NCBI RefSeq assembly: GCF_001889005.1
Contig: NZ_CP018153.1
Location: 13,501 to 77,500 of the forward strand
Reading direction: 5' to 3'
Length of the DNA: 64,000 nucleotides
Origin: Christiangramia salexigens
GTDB lineage: Bacteria; Bacteroidota; Bacteroidia; Flavobacteriales; Flavobacteriaceae
Under the pieces are notes generated by a model that was not told where the DNA came from, made no database searches, and saw only the letters and a program-made list of their open reading frames with translations. Made by a program: the position numbers and the translations under genes. This document shows positions 8,860-17,421 of the stretch, in pieces (positions within the stretch are counted from its first letter, which is position 1; each line of letters begins with the position of its first letter).

Positions 8860-11379
8860 CTACATCTCGTCGCCAAAGAAAATTGCGTTCATTAATAATT
8901 TATTGGTTCCATACCAGAAGGCTCTGAAGTTAGTATTATCGGTGAAAAGAATTACTTCACCTCTACCAAGGCTTTCGTGTTTAAAAGGCACCGTACCGGC
9001 GATAGAGTCCAGGTTAGGCTTGCTGATGTATCCGCTTAATAATGGTTTTTCAGTGTAACGTATTGGATTGTTGTAACTCTGTTTATCGGCTTCAATGAAA
9101 ATCGTAGTATTTCTGAAAAGAGCTAATTTGTCATCTTTATAACCAAAAGCTATTGGATGACTTCTGTCTAATTTCGCTTCGAAGATAGCTCCACCAATTC
9201 CCTGAGCTCCCCTGAAATCACCACGCTCTTCAAAACTCACATTTTTAGCTGTAAGTTCATTCTTTTTGGTTTTAAAATCGGCAAACTTGTTGTTTTTTAG
9301 CCAGTTTACAGCATTTCTGTATCCAATGAGCGTTCCGCCATCACGGGTCCAATCCATTAACTTTTTAGCGTGATCTTTGTCTATTCCACTTCCCCAGGAG
9401 TTAGGTAGAATGATATCTGTATACTCACTAAGATCGGTTCTGGAAAAATCTTCTACATCCAGCTTTGTGATCTTCATATCATAACGCTGGTCAAATAAAT
9501 GCCATATTTCTCCTGCATCATATGAGGTAATAGAACCACCAACAATAATGGCCACTTTTTGTGGTTCTAAGGCTCTAAATTGATTGCTTCCCAGATTTAT
9601 ACCTTTTGTCATTCCGGTACTTAAGGCAGTGATCTCTACTCCACTTTCTTTAGATATTTCGCTTAGGAATGTATGAATCTCTTCGTTATTAAGTTTTTGA
9701 TTCTGTACAGGGATCATAATGGTCCCGTAGTCATATTTAGCTGAACCCAGGCTGAAGTCTTCCATGGCTACTTTTGCTCTTAAGCCTTTCTGCAGAATGG
9801 CATTGAGTGCCTTTGGTGCAAAGTAGTTGTTCCAATTCAACAAATATGCATATTCGCTTTTTTCAGGTAACTGTGGTAAAAGCTTGCTTAATTCATCGAT
9901 TTTTTTTCCGATATTTTTTTCTGAAACCTCATTGCTGAAATCAAGATTAAAGGCTAGAGGAAAGGTCCATGCAGAAATGTCGTAAAAAAGGCTGTCTTCA
10001 AATTGTGTCCTTCTCTCGAACATGGCTTCTATTAACCTGTGCTGTCTTTGGTTCTTTGGTACCACATAGGCCGATCCTTTTTCGAAACTTTTCCCGTTCT
10101 GAGTGAATTTTGAAGAAGGTTCGTAAACTTCAATTTGATGTCTCTTTAAGATCTCTGCTAATTTGTATGCACTAGCCGGGTCTTTTGGGTTTCCAAATGC
10201 ATAGGCGCCTTTCTTTGCCGACTCTCTTGCATTTTTATAGAAATTACGCTGATAATTCAGAAGGTCCACCCTCATATTTTGCGCGGCCTCGAGTGTTGAA
10301 AGCGCTGCTGTGAATTGATTTCTTATTGTAAAAGGGAATGTAAGTACGCCATTGTCGGTTTCCTGTGCATGACCTCTGGAACTTCCCTGTTCGAAAAGTA
10401 TTCCTATACTCCCATTGATATCGGGGAAAGTTGAGCCCTTTCCATAATAGAAATCATCATAATTTTCTTCGGTATAATAAAGTGAACCTAATTCATCAAA
10501 TGCAGCAGCATGATAAGTCCCGATCTCCCTTGTAAGGTCTTGATTAAGCTGCGGGGTTAGTGGATGCGTTCTGGAAGGGATTCCAGGCTGAAAGAAAAAA
10601 GTAGAATTAGAGCCCATTTCGTGGTGATCTGTCAGGATGTTTGGATACCACTGATGAAATGTTTTAATTCTGGCCTGTGACTCCGGTAACTGAACCGGTA
10701 GCCAGTCACGATTCATATCAAACCAGTAGTGATTTGTTCTTCCTCCTGGCCAAACTTCATTGTACTCCCTGTCCTGTGGGTCGGGATTAATATTTTTGCT
10801 TTTATTGGTGTTCGCCCAGTAGGCGAATCTTTGTAAACCATCAGGGTTAAATGAGGGGTCAAGAAGAATGACCGTATTCTGTAAAGCTTTTTCGATCTTT
10901 TCGCCTTCAGCAGCTGCCAGATAGTAAGCATATAATAATGCTGCATTGGATCCACTGGCTTCGTTACCATGAATGGAAAAGCCTTGATTAATTACCACGG
11001 GCATTTCGGCAGTATTGAGCGAAGCAGAATTGCTTTCGACCAATGAAACATGCTTTTTTCTTATGTCTTCAAGCTGCGCAAGATTCTCTTCCGAAGAAAC
11101 GGTTAGGAGTATTAAAGGGCGCCCCTCATATGTGTGACCGCGACTTTCTATTTGCATGCGGGGTGATGCATCGGCTAATTTGTGCATATACATCAATAAG
11201 CGGTCATGGCTCACATGCCATTCACCGGGAATATAACCTAAGACTTCCTGTGGAGTAGGGATGTCGGGATTATAGCTAACCCCATCAGGTAAATAATAGT
11301 CTAAACTGAGATCTTTTTTTTGAGCCTGGGTGGCACTTAAGGAAATTAAAACAATAAGCGATAATAATATTCTTTTCAT
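8860..11379 (-). CDS. Secreted M14 zinc carboxypeptidase-family protein with amidotransferase-like C-terminal domain
   Basis: 839 residues. Signal peptide MKRILLSLIVLISLSATQAQ. The metallopeptidase M14 domain carries HGNEASG (zinc ligands His137 and Glu140), the substrate-binding MNRDW at about 222-226, a third zinc ligand in TDHHEMG (His252 or His253) and the general-base Glu in ILFEQGSSRG. The C-terminal ~300 residues (VAIIVGGSITSYDAGEIWHLFDQRYDM and later) resemble a class-I glutamine-amidotransferase-like fold without an obvious catalytic triad; this large two-domain form is typical of Bacteroidota. It probably trims peptides in the periplasm or outside the cell. No partner gene is adjacent. 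Confidence 0.88.
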   Translation of the reverse strand: MKRILLSLIVLISLSATQAQKKDLSLDYYLPDGVSYNPDIPTPQEVLGYIPGEWHVSHDRLLMYMHKLADASPRMQIESRGHTYEGRPLILLTVSSEENLAQLEDIRKKHVSLVESNSASLNTAEMPVVINQGFSIHGNEASGSNAALLYAYYLAAAEGEKIEKALQNTVILLDPSFNPDGLQRFAYWANTNKSKNINPDPQDREYNEVWPGGRTNHYWFDMNRDWLPVQLPESQARIKTFHQWYPNILTDHHEMGSNSTFFFQPGIPSRTHPLTPQLNQDLTREIGTYHAAAFDELGSLYYTEENYDDFYYGKGSTFPDINGSIGILFEQGSSRGHAQETDNGVLTFPFTIRNQFTAALSTLEAAQNMRVDLLNYQRNFYKNARESAKKGAYAFGNPKDPASAYKLAEILKRHQIEVYEPSSKFTQNGKSFEKGSAYVVPKNQRQHRLIEAMFERRTQFEDSLFYDISAWTFPLAFNLDFSNEVSEKNIGKKIDELSKLLPQLPEKSEYAYLLNWNNYFAPKALNAILQKGLRAKVAMEDFSLGSAKYDYGTIMIPVQNQKLNNEEIHTFLSEISKESGVEITALSTGMTKGINLGSNQFRALEPQKVAIIVGGSITSYDAGEIWHLFDQRYDMKITKLDVEDFSRTDLSEYTDIILPNSWGSGIDKDHAKKLMDWTRDGGTLIGYRNAVNWLKNNKFADFKTKKNELTAKNVSFEERGDFRGAQGIGGAIFEAKLDRSHPIAFGYKDDKLALFRNTTIFIEADKQSYNNPIRYTEKPLLSGYISKPNLDSIAGTVPFKHESLGRGEVILFTDNTNFRAFWYGTNKLLMNAIFFGDEM

Positions 11380-11407
11380 AATTCAGATTTTCGAATGCCT
11401 AATATAA

Positions 11408-11437
11408 AAAAAACCGCCCTGTTTTAGGACGGTTTTT
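11408..11437 (-). terminator. Terminator of the PUR-domain gene
   Basis: Stem of ~11 bp around CCGCCCT/AGGACGG with a GTTTT loop. Read on the minus strand the single mismatch becomes a G-U pair and the stem is followed by T7, so it fits the minus-strand PUR gene upstream better than plus-strand transcription. Confidence 0.75.
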
Positions 11438-11458
11438 GAAAATCTGATAGTATTTTAA

Positions 11459-11845
11459 TTAAATATCGTCGAAGCTTACATCTGTAAATTTCTCAGGATT
11501 TGAAGTAGCTGAAGCTGCACCAGCTTTAGCATCTTCTTCATATTCCTTTTTGAAATCTTTCTGGTGACGTTCGCTAATTACCTCCTCACCTTTTTCGTTA
11601 ATAATGAAATTGGTCATTTCTTCAAGGATCTCTCTAAAACCGTCAAAATCTTCTTTATAAAGATAAATCTTGTGTTTTTTGTAGTAGAAAGAACCATCAT
11701 CATTGGTGAATTTCTTACTTTCTGTAATGGTAAGATAGTAATCGTTTGCTCTTGTAGATCTTACATCAAAAAAATAAGTTCTTCTTCCTGCTCTTAAAAC
11801 TTTAGAGAATATTTCTTCTTTCTCCATCATTCCCTTATCACTCAT
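11459..11845 (-). CDS. PUR-domain nucleic-acid-binding protein (DUF3276)
   Basis: 128 residues. The sequence EIFSKVLRAGRRTYFFDVR...YLTITESKK...KHKIYLYKEDFDGFREIL is the bacterial PUR repeat (DUF3276), a Whirly-like fold that binds single-stranded DNA/RNA; the Borrelia homologue BpuR binds nucleic acid. Nearly every Bacteroidota genome has one. The C-terminus is a short acidic/Ala-rich tail. It probably acts as a cytoplasmic post-transcriptional regulator; targets are unknown. It is a single-gene unit followed by its own terminator. Confidence 0.88.
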   Translation of the reverse strand: MSDKGMMEKEEIFSKVLRAGRRTYFFDVRSTRANDYYLTITESKKFTNDDGSFYYKKHKIYLYKEDFDGFREILEEMTNFIINEKGEEVISERHQKDFKKEYEEDAKAGAASATSNPEKFTDVSFDDI

Positions 11846-11918
11846 AAAATAGATTCTTTAGTGGATTATTTTGTAGAGCTCAAAAATGTAAAAATTTTTA
11901 ACATATAGCAAAAAAATT

Positions 11919-13676
11919 TTACATTTCTTTTTCATTTAGCTGTTTTGCGTACAGTTCCTTATAATATCCTTCCTGATCCAACAGTTGCTGATGTGTTCCT
12001 TGTTGTACGACTTTTCCGTCTTCAAGAATGATAATCTTATCGGCATTCTTAGCCGATGAGATCCTGTGGCTTACAATAATGGTGGTTTTCTCTCTAGTTA
12101 TCTTAAAAAGATTATTAAGGATCTCTTCTTCGGTTTCGGTGTCTACAGCAGATAGACAATCATCGAACAGAAGGATCTCGGGATCATGAATAATAGCCCT
12201 TGCAATAGATACCCTTTGCTTTTGACCACCGGAAAGTGTGATACCCCTTTCGCCCAGCACCGTATCATAGCCTTTACTGAAACCAATAATATTTTTATGA
12301 ACTGAAGCATTCTTTGCAGCAGTGATTATTTCTTCTTCTGAAGCATCCGTTTTACCAAATTTGATGTTGTTCCGGATGGAATCACTAAATAGGAACGCAT
12401 CTTGCGGAACGTATCCTATACTATTACGAAGACTTTCCAGATTCAGTTTTTGAATACTACGATCATCTATCATGATGTCTCCCTTGTCAATATCGTATAA
12501 TCGGCCGATTAGTTCCAGAATGGTGGATTTACCCGATCCTGTTTTTCCAATAATAGCCAGAGTTTCTCCCTTGTCAACTTTAAAGGATACACCTTTTAAT
12601 GCAGTAATATTGGTATCGTCATAGGTGAAACTCACATCTTTGAACTCGATATTGCCCTGGATATTATCCGGTTCCGCCTTTTGATTGGTGATCTCAGGTT
12701 TTTCTTTTAAGAATTCGTTGATCCTCTCCTGTGAGGCTTCAGCCTGCTGAACTAGTGAGGTCACCCAGCCAATAGAGGCCACTGGCCAAGTAAGCATATT
12801 TACATATAATATAAATTCAACAAGTACATCGATATTTTCTATCTGACCTGAAATGATCTGTTTTCCTCCTACATAAATCACTATAATATTACTTATCCCA
12901 ATTAACAAAACCATTAATGGAAAGAAGAACGCCTGCACTTTCACGAGGTCTATATTCTTGTCACGGCTTCCGTTGGATAATTCAGTAAAATTGGTATTGG
13001 TTTGAGGCTCTATACCGTAGGACTTAATAACAGCAATTCCACTAAAACTTTCCTGGGTAAAGGTGTTTAATCTGGATAAATACTGCTGTACGATAGTACT
13101 CCTTTGGTGAATGGCGACACTAAGCCTGTAAATAGCAAAAGATAAAACTGGTAACGGGATTACCGTATATAAAGTAAGTTCAGGAGCAGATTTAAGCATA
13201 AAAATCAAAACTACCACCGTGGAGGCAAAAGTGGTAACACTATACATAATGGCCGGGCCAAGATATAGTCGCACCTTAGAAACATCTTCACTTATTCTAT
13301 TCATTAGATCTCCGGTACGGTTCTTCTTATAGAAGTTAAGTGACAATTCTTGATAATGCTGGAAAACTTCGTTCTTAAGGTCATATTCCATATGTCTGGA
13401 AACCACAATGAAGGTTTGCCGCATTAGAAAGGTAAAAAAGGCGGCAATTAAAGTGGTGCCAATGATGAGCATAATATTATAGGCCAGCTCACTTTTTACT
13501 TCAGAAATATCTGTAATAGTTCCATTAAGATATTTCTCAATTACAACGGTACTTTTTCCAACTAATGGCACATAATAAATGGCAAAAATCCTGGCTGCTA
13601 CGGTTATGATTAGGCCAATTAATAATTTCCATTTATACTTGTAAAAATATTTATTAAGATGCTTAAGGTTTTTCAT
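11919..13676 (-). CDS. ABC exporter, fused permease-ATPase (MsbA/MdlB type)
   Basis: 585 residues. The N-terminal ~310 residues hold six transmembrane helices of the type-I exporter fold (ABC_membrane). The ATPase domain carries Walker A IIGKTGSGKST, the Q-loop in YVPQDAFLFSDSI, signature LSGGQKQRVSIARA, Walker B EILLFDDCLSAVD and the switch His in IIVSHR. The Walker B lacks the usual Glu after the aspartates (DDC rather than DE), so this half-site may be catalytically weak and the protein may work in a heterodimer. The substrate (lipid, drug or peptide) cannot be assigned. A 14-bp perfect palindrome sits just upstream of the start. Confidence 0.88.
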   Translation of the reverse strand: MKNLKHLNKYFYKYKWKLLIGLIITVAARIFAIYYVPLVGKSTVVIEKYLNGTITDISEVKSELAYNIMLIIGTTLIAAFFTFLMRQTFIVVSRHMEYDLKNEVFQHYQELSLNFYKKNRTGDLMNRISEDVSKVRLYLGPAIMYSVTTFASTVVVLIFMLKSAPELTLYTVIPLPVLSFAIYRLSVAIHQRSTIVQQYLSRLNTFTQESFSGIAVIKSYGIEPQTNTNFTELSNGSRDKNIDLVKVQAFFFPLMVLLIGISNIIVIYVGGKQIISGQIENIDVLVEFILYVNMLTWPVASIGWVTSLVQQAEASQERINEFLKEKPEITNQKAEPDNIQGNIEFKDVSFTYDDTNITALKGVSFKVDKGETLAIIGKTGSGKSTILELIGRLYDIDKGDIMIDDRSIQKLNLESLRNSIGYVPQDAFLFSDSIRNNIKFGKTDASEEEIITAAKNASVHKNIIGFSKGYDTVLGERGITLSGGQKQRVSIARAIIHDPEILLFDDCLSAVDTETEEEILNNLFKITREKTTIIVSHRISSAKNADKIIILEDGKVVQQGTHQQLLDQEGYYKELYAKQLNEKEM

Positions 13677-13679
13677 GTA

Positions 13680-13693
13680 AACAAGGCCTTGTT
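13680..13693. other. 14-bp perfect palindrome upstream of ABC exporter
   Basis: AACAAGGCCTTGTT is a perfect palindrome 4 bp upstream of the ABC exporter start codon. It could be an operator or leader hairpin, but about four 14-bp palindromes are expected by chance in a window of this size. Confidence 0.3.
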
Positions 13694-13804
13694 GAGGATT
13701 ATGTAATTTAACACCATTAAAAATCCTCTTTTTTAAAATATTGTTATTTTTACCCCGGATTTTTGCTAAATTAAAAATCCAAAAAAATTAAAAATCAACA
13801 AACT

Positions 13805-14908
13805 ATGCAAGTTGACGTTCTAAATGCTAAAGAACTAAAAAAAGCTGCTCCGGTATTCGGACAGGTGTCGTTTGACGAACACGAGCAAATCGTTTTTTGC
13901 AACGACAAAGATACAGGTTTAAAGGCAATTATTGGTATTCATAATACGGTTTTAGGCCCTGCTTTGGGCGGTACCAGAATGTGGAATTATACCAGTGAAT
14001 GGGAAGCAGTAAACGATGTTTTACGTCTTTCCAGAGGAATGACTTTTAAGAGTGCGATTACAGGTTTAAACCTTGGTGGTGGAAAAGCTGTGATTATTGG
14101 AGATGCCAAAAAGGATAAGACTCCGGAACTAATGAAAAGATTCGGTGAATTTGTTCATTCTTTAGGAGGGAAATATATCACTGCAGAAGATGTAGGTATG
14201 GAAACCTCAGATATGGATACCGTAAGAGAGGTTACACCTTATGTTACCGGTATTTCAGAGTCTAAAGGTGGTGCAGGAAACCCTTCTCCTATAACTGCAT
14301 ATGGTGTTTTTATGGGAATTAAGGCGTCTGCCAAATTCAAATATGGAACAGACGATCTGGAAGGAAGAAAAGTACTGGTACAGGGAATTGGTCACGTAGG
14401 GGAGACTCTTGTTGAATATCTTACCGGTGATGGTGCTGAGGTGTATATAACAGACATTAATGAAGAGCGACTTGAAGAAGTAAGTAAAAAACATGGCGCA
14501 CATATATTCACCCCAAGAGATATTTATTCTGCAGATGTAGATATTTATGCTCCTTGTGCATTAGGTGCAACTATAAATGATGATACGATCCAGAGATTAA
14601 AAGCTGATATTGTTGCGGGCGCAGCAAACAATCAATTAGCAGATGAAGTGGCTCATGGACAGATCCTTCAGCAAAAAGGAATCGTGTATGCTCCCGATTT
14701 TCTTATCAATGCCGGAGGTATTATAAATGTATATGCCGAACTGGAGAATTACGACCGCCAGGAGATCATGCGTAAGACTGAAAATATCTACAATACAACG
14801 CTTAAGATCCTTGAGAAAGCAGCTAAAGAAGATATTACCACACATTTCGCTGCACTTCAAATGGCGAAGCAAAGAATTGAGGATAGAAAAAAACAGAATT
14901 TAGATTAG
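13805..14908 (+). CDS. Leucine/branched-chain amino-acid dehydrogenase (Glu/Leu/Phe/Val dehydrogenase family)
   Basis: 367 residues. The dimerisation/catalytic N-domain shows PALGGTRMW and GLNLGGGKAVI (catalytic Lys in GGGK), and the NAD domain shows VLVQGIGHVGETLVEYL and YITDIN. ADFLINAGGIINVYAE, near the C-terminus, completes the family signature. The length of ~365 residues fits leucine dehydrogenase rather than glutamate dehydrogenase (~450). It performs reversible NAD-dependent oxidative deamination of branched-chain amino acids to 2-oxo acids in the cytoplasm, feeding leucine catabolism or iso-branched fatty acid synthesis, which is prominent in Flavobacteria. The upstream region is A/T-rich with no Shine-Dalgarno. 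Confidence 0.88.
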   Translation: MQVDVLNAKELKKAAPVFGQVSFDEHEQIVFCNDKDTGLKAIIGIHNTVLGPALGGTRMWNYTSEWEAVNDVLRLSRGMTFKSAITGLNLGGGKAVIIGDAKKDKTPELMKRFGEFVHSLGGKYITAEDVGMETSDMDTVREVTPYVTGISESKGGAGNPSPITAYGVFMGIKASAKFKYGTDDLEGRKVLVQGIGHVGETLVEYLTGDGAEVYITDINEERLEEVSKKHGAHIFTPRDIYSADVDIYAPCALGATINDDTIQRLKADIVAGAANNQLADEVAHGQILQQKGIVYAPDFLINAGGIINVYAELENYDRQEIMRKTENIYNTTLKILEKAAKEDITTHFAALQMAKQRIEDRKKQNLD

Positions 14909-14926
14909 ACAGTTCTAAATAATTGA

Positions 14927-14934
14927 TATTTTTG
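14927..14934 (+). promoter_or_regulatory. TAnnTTTG -7 element upstream of nusB
   Basis: TATTTTTG matches the Bacteroidota -7 consensus. It lies just before the terminator hairpin of the preceding dehydrogenase gene, so the transcript start would place that hairpin in the nusB leader. No clear TTG at the usual spacing. Confidence 0.45.
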
Positions 14935-14936
14935 CA

Positions 14937-14965
14937 GGGCGAAAGTGAACACTTTCGCCCTTTAT
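14937..14965 (+). terminator. Terminator of the amino-acid dehydrogenase gene
   Basis: GGGCGAAAGTG (14937-14947) pairs perfectly with CACTTTCGCCC (14950-14960), followed by TTTAT. The tip is tight (2 nt formally, a few more in practice). Confidence 0.75.
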
Positions 14966-14991
14966 AATTTCTAAAAAGTTCTTTTACAATT

Positions 14992-15936
14992 ATGTTGACA
15001 AGAAGACATATCAGGGTTAAAGTAATGCAATCACTTTATGCCTTTAACCAAAGCCAGAATGACAACCTTGCCACAGAAGAAAAATTCCTGCTGAAAAGTA
15101 TGCAGGAGATGTATGATCTATTTCTTCTTCAAATAAGCCTGATCACCGAGATCAGGGAGCACGCCGAAACCTTTTTAGAAAAATCCCAGCAAAAACACCT
15201 TGCTACCAGTGAGGAAAAAGATCCTAACCGCAAATTCATAGATAATAAGGTCTTTGAGATCCTTAAAGAAAATGAGAGCTTTCAGAATGCGCTGGAAAAA
15301 CATAAAGTAAACAACTGGAAACAGGATGATGAATATGTTGCGATAATCTGGAATGAAGTACGCAATAGTGTACTTTATCAGGAGTATATGGAAACCCGTG
15401 AAACCAGTTTCAAGGAAGATAAAAATTTCATTATCGCGATCTTTAAAGAGATCATAGCTCCAAACGATAAACTTTACGAATATCTTGAGGACCGTAAACT
15501 TACCTGGGTAGATGACCTTCCATTAGTGAATACTGCTATTCTGAAGTTTCTTCAGAAATTGAAGGAAAGCACCGGAAAGGAAAAGAGGATCACTCAGCTT
15601 TTCAAAAATGAAGAGGATAAGGAGTTTGCTATAAAATTGTTTAGAAAGACCTATTTAAATGATGAAGATCTTTCTAAAGAAATGCTTGGTAAAACACCAA
15701 ACTGGGATAAGGACAGGATCGCAGAGGTAGATATGGTTCTTATAAAAATGGCCATCTGTGAATTCCTAAAGTTTACAAGTATTCCCGTTAAGGTAACCAT
15801 CAACGAATACCTTGAAATTGCTAAGGAATATAGTACACCTAAGAGTAGTATTTTTATCAATGGGGTATTGGATAAATTATCCAAGGAATATCAGGCAGAC
15901 GATAAGTTAAATAAAACGGGTAGAGGCCTGATGTAA
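14992..15936 (+). CDS. nusB: Transcription antitermination factor NusB, long Bacteroidota form
   Basis: 314 residues against ~140 in E. coli. MLTRRHIRVKVMQSLYAF is the NusB N-terminal motif (Arg-rich, contacting boxA RNA), and the C-terminal part (WDKDRIAEVDMVLIKMAICEFL...VTINEYLEIAKEYSTPKSSIFINGVLDKL) is the canonical NusB end. Between them lie roughly 150 extra helical, Lys/Glu-rich residues seen in Bacteroidota homologues. It works with NusE/S10 in rRNA antitermination; boxA-like repeats occur in the rrn operon at the other end of this window. It is first in a run with a DUF1573 lipoprotein and yajC. Confidence 0.92.
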   Translation: MLTRRHIRVKVMQSLYAFNQSQNDNLATEEKFLLKSMQEMYDLFLLQISLITEIREHAETFLEKSQQKHLATSEEKDPNRKFIDNKVFEILKENESFQNALEKHKVNNWKQDDEYVAIIWNEVRNSVLYQEYMETRETSFKEDKNFIIAIFKEIIAPNDKLYEYLEDRKLTWVDDLPLVNTAILKFLQKLKESTGKEKRITQLFKNEEDKEFAIKLFRKTYLNDEDLSKEMLGKTPNWDKDRIAEVDMVLIKMAICEFLKFTSIPVKVTINEYLEIAKEYSTPKSSIFINGVLDKLSKEYQADDKLNKTGRGLM

Positions 15937-15989
15937 TAAAGAATTTTTATTAATTTTATCAATTAGAAATTTAACAAAATAACTAAAAC

Positions 15990-16454
15990 ATGAAAAAAGC
16001 AATTTTAATGTTTGCGGCCGTTGGGGCAATGCTGTTTACTGGATGTAAAGATAATGCCTCAGATAAAGTTAAGGCTGAGAACGTAGAAACCGCTACAGAG
16101 CGTGATTCTAAAGAAACTGAGTATCCAGAGATCTCTTTTGAGGAGAGTGAGTTCGATTTTGGTAATATTGCCAAAGGAACCAATGTAGAACACGTTTTTA
16201 AATTCACTAATACAGGTAAAGCTCCTTTAGTGATCACTAACGCTTCAAGTTCTTGTGGTTGTACAGTTCCAACTTATCCTAAAAATGAAACTATCGCTCC
16301 AGGAGAATCAGGAGAGATGTTGGTTAAGTTTAACGGATCTGGAAACGGACAGGTTACTAAAACTGTAACTGTATCTGCAAATACTGAATCTGGAAAAGAG
16401 CAAATCAAAATCAAAGCTTTTGTAGAAGCTGACGATACTAAAAAAGCTAGCTAA
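15990..16454 (+). CDS. DUF1573 lipoprotein
   Basis: 154 residues. MKKAILMFAAVGAMLFTGCKD is a lipoprotein signal with lipobox Cys at 19. The mature part is a single Ig-like DUF1573 domain with EFDFGNIAKGTNVEHVFKFTNTG, the paired-cysteine motif SSSCGCTVPTYPK and PGESGEMLVKF. Such domains are abundant in Bacteroidota; the function is not established. It lies 8 bp before yajC, which suggests a link with envelope export or assembly, but this is position only. Confidence 0.88.
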   Translation: MKKAILMFAAVGAMLFTGCKDNASDKVKAENVETATERDSKETEYPEISFEESEFDFGNIAKGTNVEHVFKFTNTGKAPLVITNASSSCGCTVPTYPKNETIAPGESGEMLVKFNGSGNGQVTKTVTVSANTESGKEQIKIKAFVEADDTKKAS

Positions 16455-16462
16455 AAGCATAT

Positions 16463-16756
16463 ATGGATCAATTAACGCAATTTGCACCGATTATTTTAAT
16501 GTTTGTGGTAGTGTATTTCTTTATGATACGCCCACAGATGAAAAAAGCTAAACAAGAAAAGAATTTTGCCGCCGAACTTAAAAAAGGGGATCGTATCGTA
16601 ACTAAAAGTGGGATGCACGGTAAGATTGTTGATTTTAGCGAAAAAAATAATTCAGTGATTATTGAAACCGGAGCAGGAAAAATAACTTTCGATCGTTCTT
16701 CTATTTCAATGGAGATGAGTAGAGCATTGAATGAGCCTGCAAAGGAAAAAAAGTAA
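16463..16756 (+). CDS. yajC: Preprotein translocase accessory subunit YajC
   Basis: 97 residues. One N-terminal membrane helix (FAPIILMFVVVYFFMIRPQ, the hallmark YajC motif ending in FFMIRPQ) followed by a cytoplasmic domain with KKGDRIVTKSGMHGKIV. It associates with SecDF in the inner membrane. Only 8 bp separate it from the DUF1573 gene. A bidirectional terminator follows. Confidence 0.95.
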   Translation: MDQLTQFAPIILMFVVVYFFMIRPQMKKAKQEKNFAAELKKGDRIVTKSGMHGKIVDFSEKNNSVIIETGAGKITFDRSSISMEMSRALNEPAKEKK

Positions 16757-16772
16757 ATTCTATTATTAATAG

Positions 16773-16807
16773 AAAAAAAAGCAGCTTGAAAAAGCTGCTT
16801 TTTTTGT
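16773..16807. terminator. Bidirectional terminator between yajC and YdeI-like gene
   Basis: AAAGCAGCTT and AAGCTGCTTT form a 10-bp stem with a GAAA loop, flanked by A8 and T7-8, so it works on both strands between convergent genes. Confidence 0.9.
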
Positions 16808-16813
16808 TTAGTT

Positions 16814-17404
16814 CTATTTGTATCTATCATTCAGTCCAACTCCCTTTTTAATCTGAGGGATCATCTTAAGTAGTCGGCTATGTCTGGTAGCCTCTCTTTT
16901 CGCTTCCGAAATATGATCTGCATATTCCCTCTGTTTACCAGGAGTAAGTTTGTAAAACGAAGTTTTAAGCTCTGCGTCTTCCGCAAGAGCCTTTTTCAAT
17001 TCAGGAGGAACGATTAATTTTTTCTTACCTGTATTGGGTTTTACCACTCTACCTTCTTTTTGATTCCTGATAGCTTCCTTAATATAAGGCAGTAATATAT
17101 CTCTATCTATCTTATCTGCTTCGGTAAATCTTATCTGTCTAAGCGCCTTGGTCTTGCCTTCCTGTGCATTTATAAGTAATGCTGTGTTTTCTTTAAGCAG
17201 ACTACCATTAAAGAACCAAAGGGCAACATGGGCTTTAAAAGCCGCGATCCCAACTACATTCTTATTTTCTAAAGTATAAACAGGTCCACCCCATTTTATC
17301 GCTGATTTCAATTCTGTGGAGAGCATCATACCATGTAGCTGCTTTAGCTCCTTTTCCCAGCTTTGATGGGTATCTATATATTCGTCTATACTATTAACAG
17401 CCAT
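16814..17404 (-). CDS. YdeI/OmdA-like protein with DUF1801 domain
   Basis: 196 residues. The N-terminal DUF1801 domain (about 1-110: SAIKWGGPVYTLENKNVVGIAAFKAHVALWFF) is joined to a C-terminal OmdA/YdeI domain (about 125-190: VPPELKKALAEDAELKTSFYKLTPGKQREYADHISEAKREATRHSR). The domain pairing is common in soil and marine bacteria. No enzymatic role is established; it is soluble with no signal peptide. It follows pepT on the minus strand with an 17-bp gap, so they may share a transcript. Confidence 0.85.
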   Translation of the reverse strand: MAVNSIDEYIDTHQSWEKELKQLHGMMLSTELKSAIKWGGPVYTLENKNVVGIAAFKAHVALWFFNGSLLKENTALLINAQEGKTKALRQIRFTEADKIDRDILLPYIKEAIRNQKEGRVVKPNTGKKKLIVPPELKKALAEDAELKTSFYKLTPGKQREYADHISEAKREATRHSRLLKMIPQIKKGVGLNDRYK

Positions 17405-17421
17405 GATCTATTGAATCTTGA

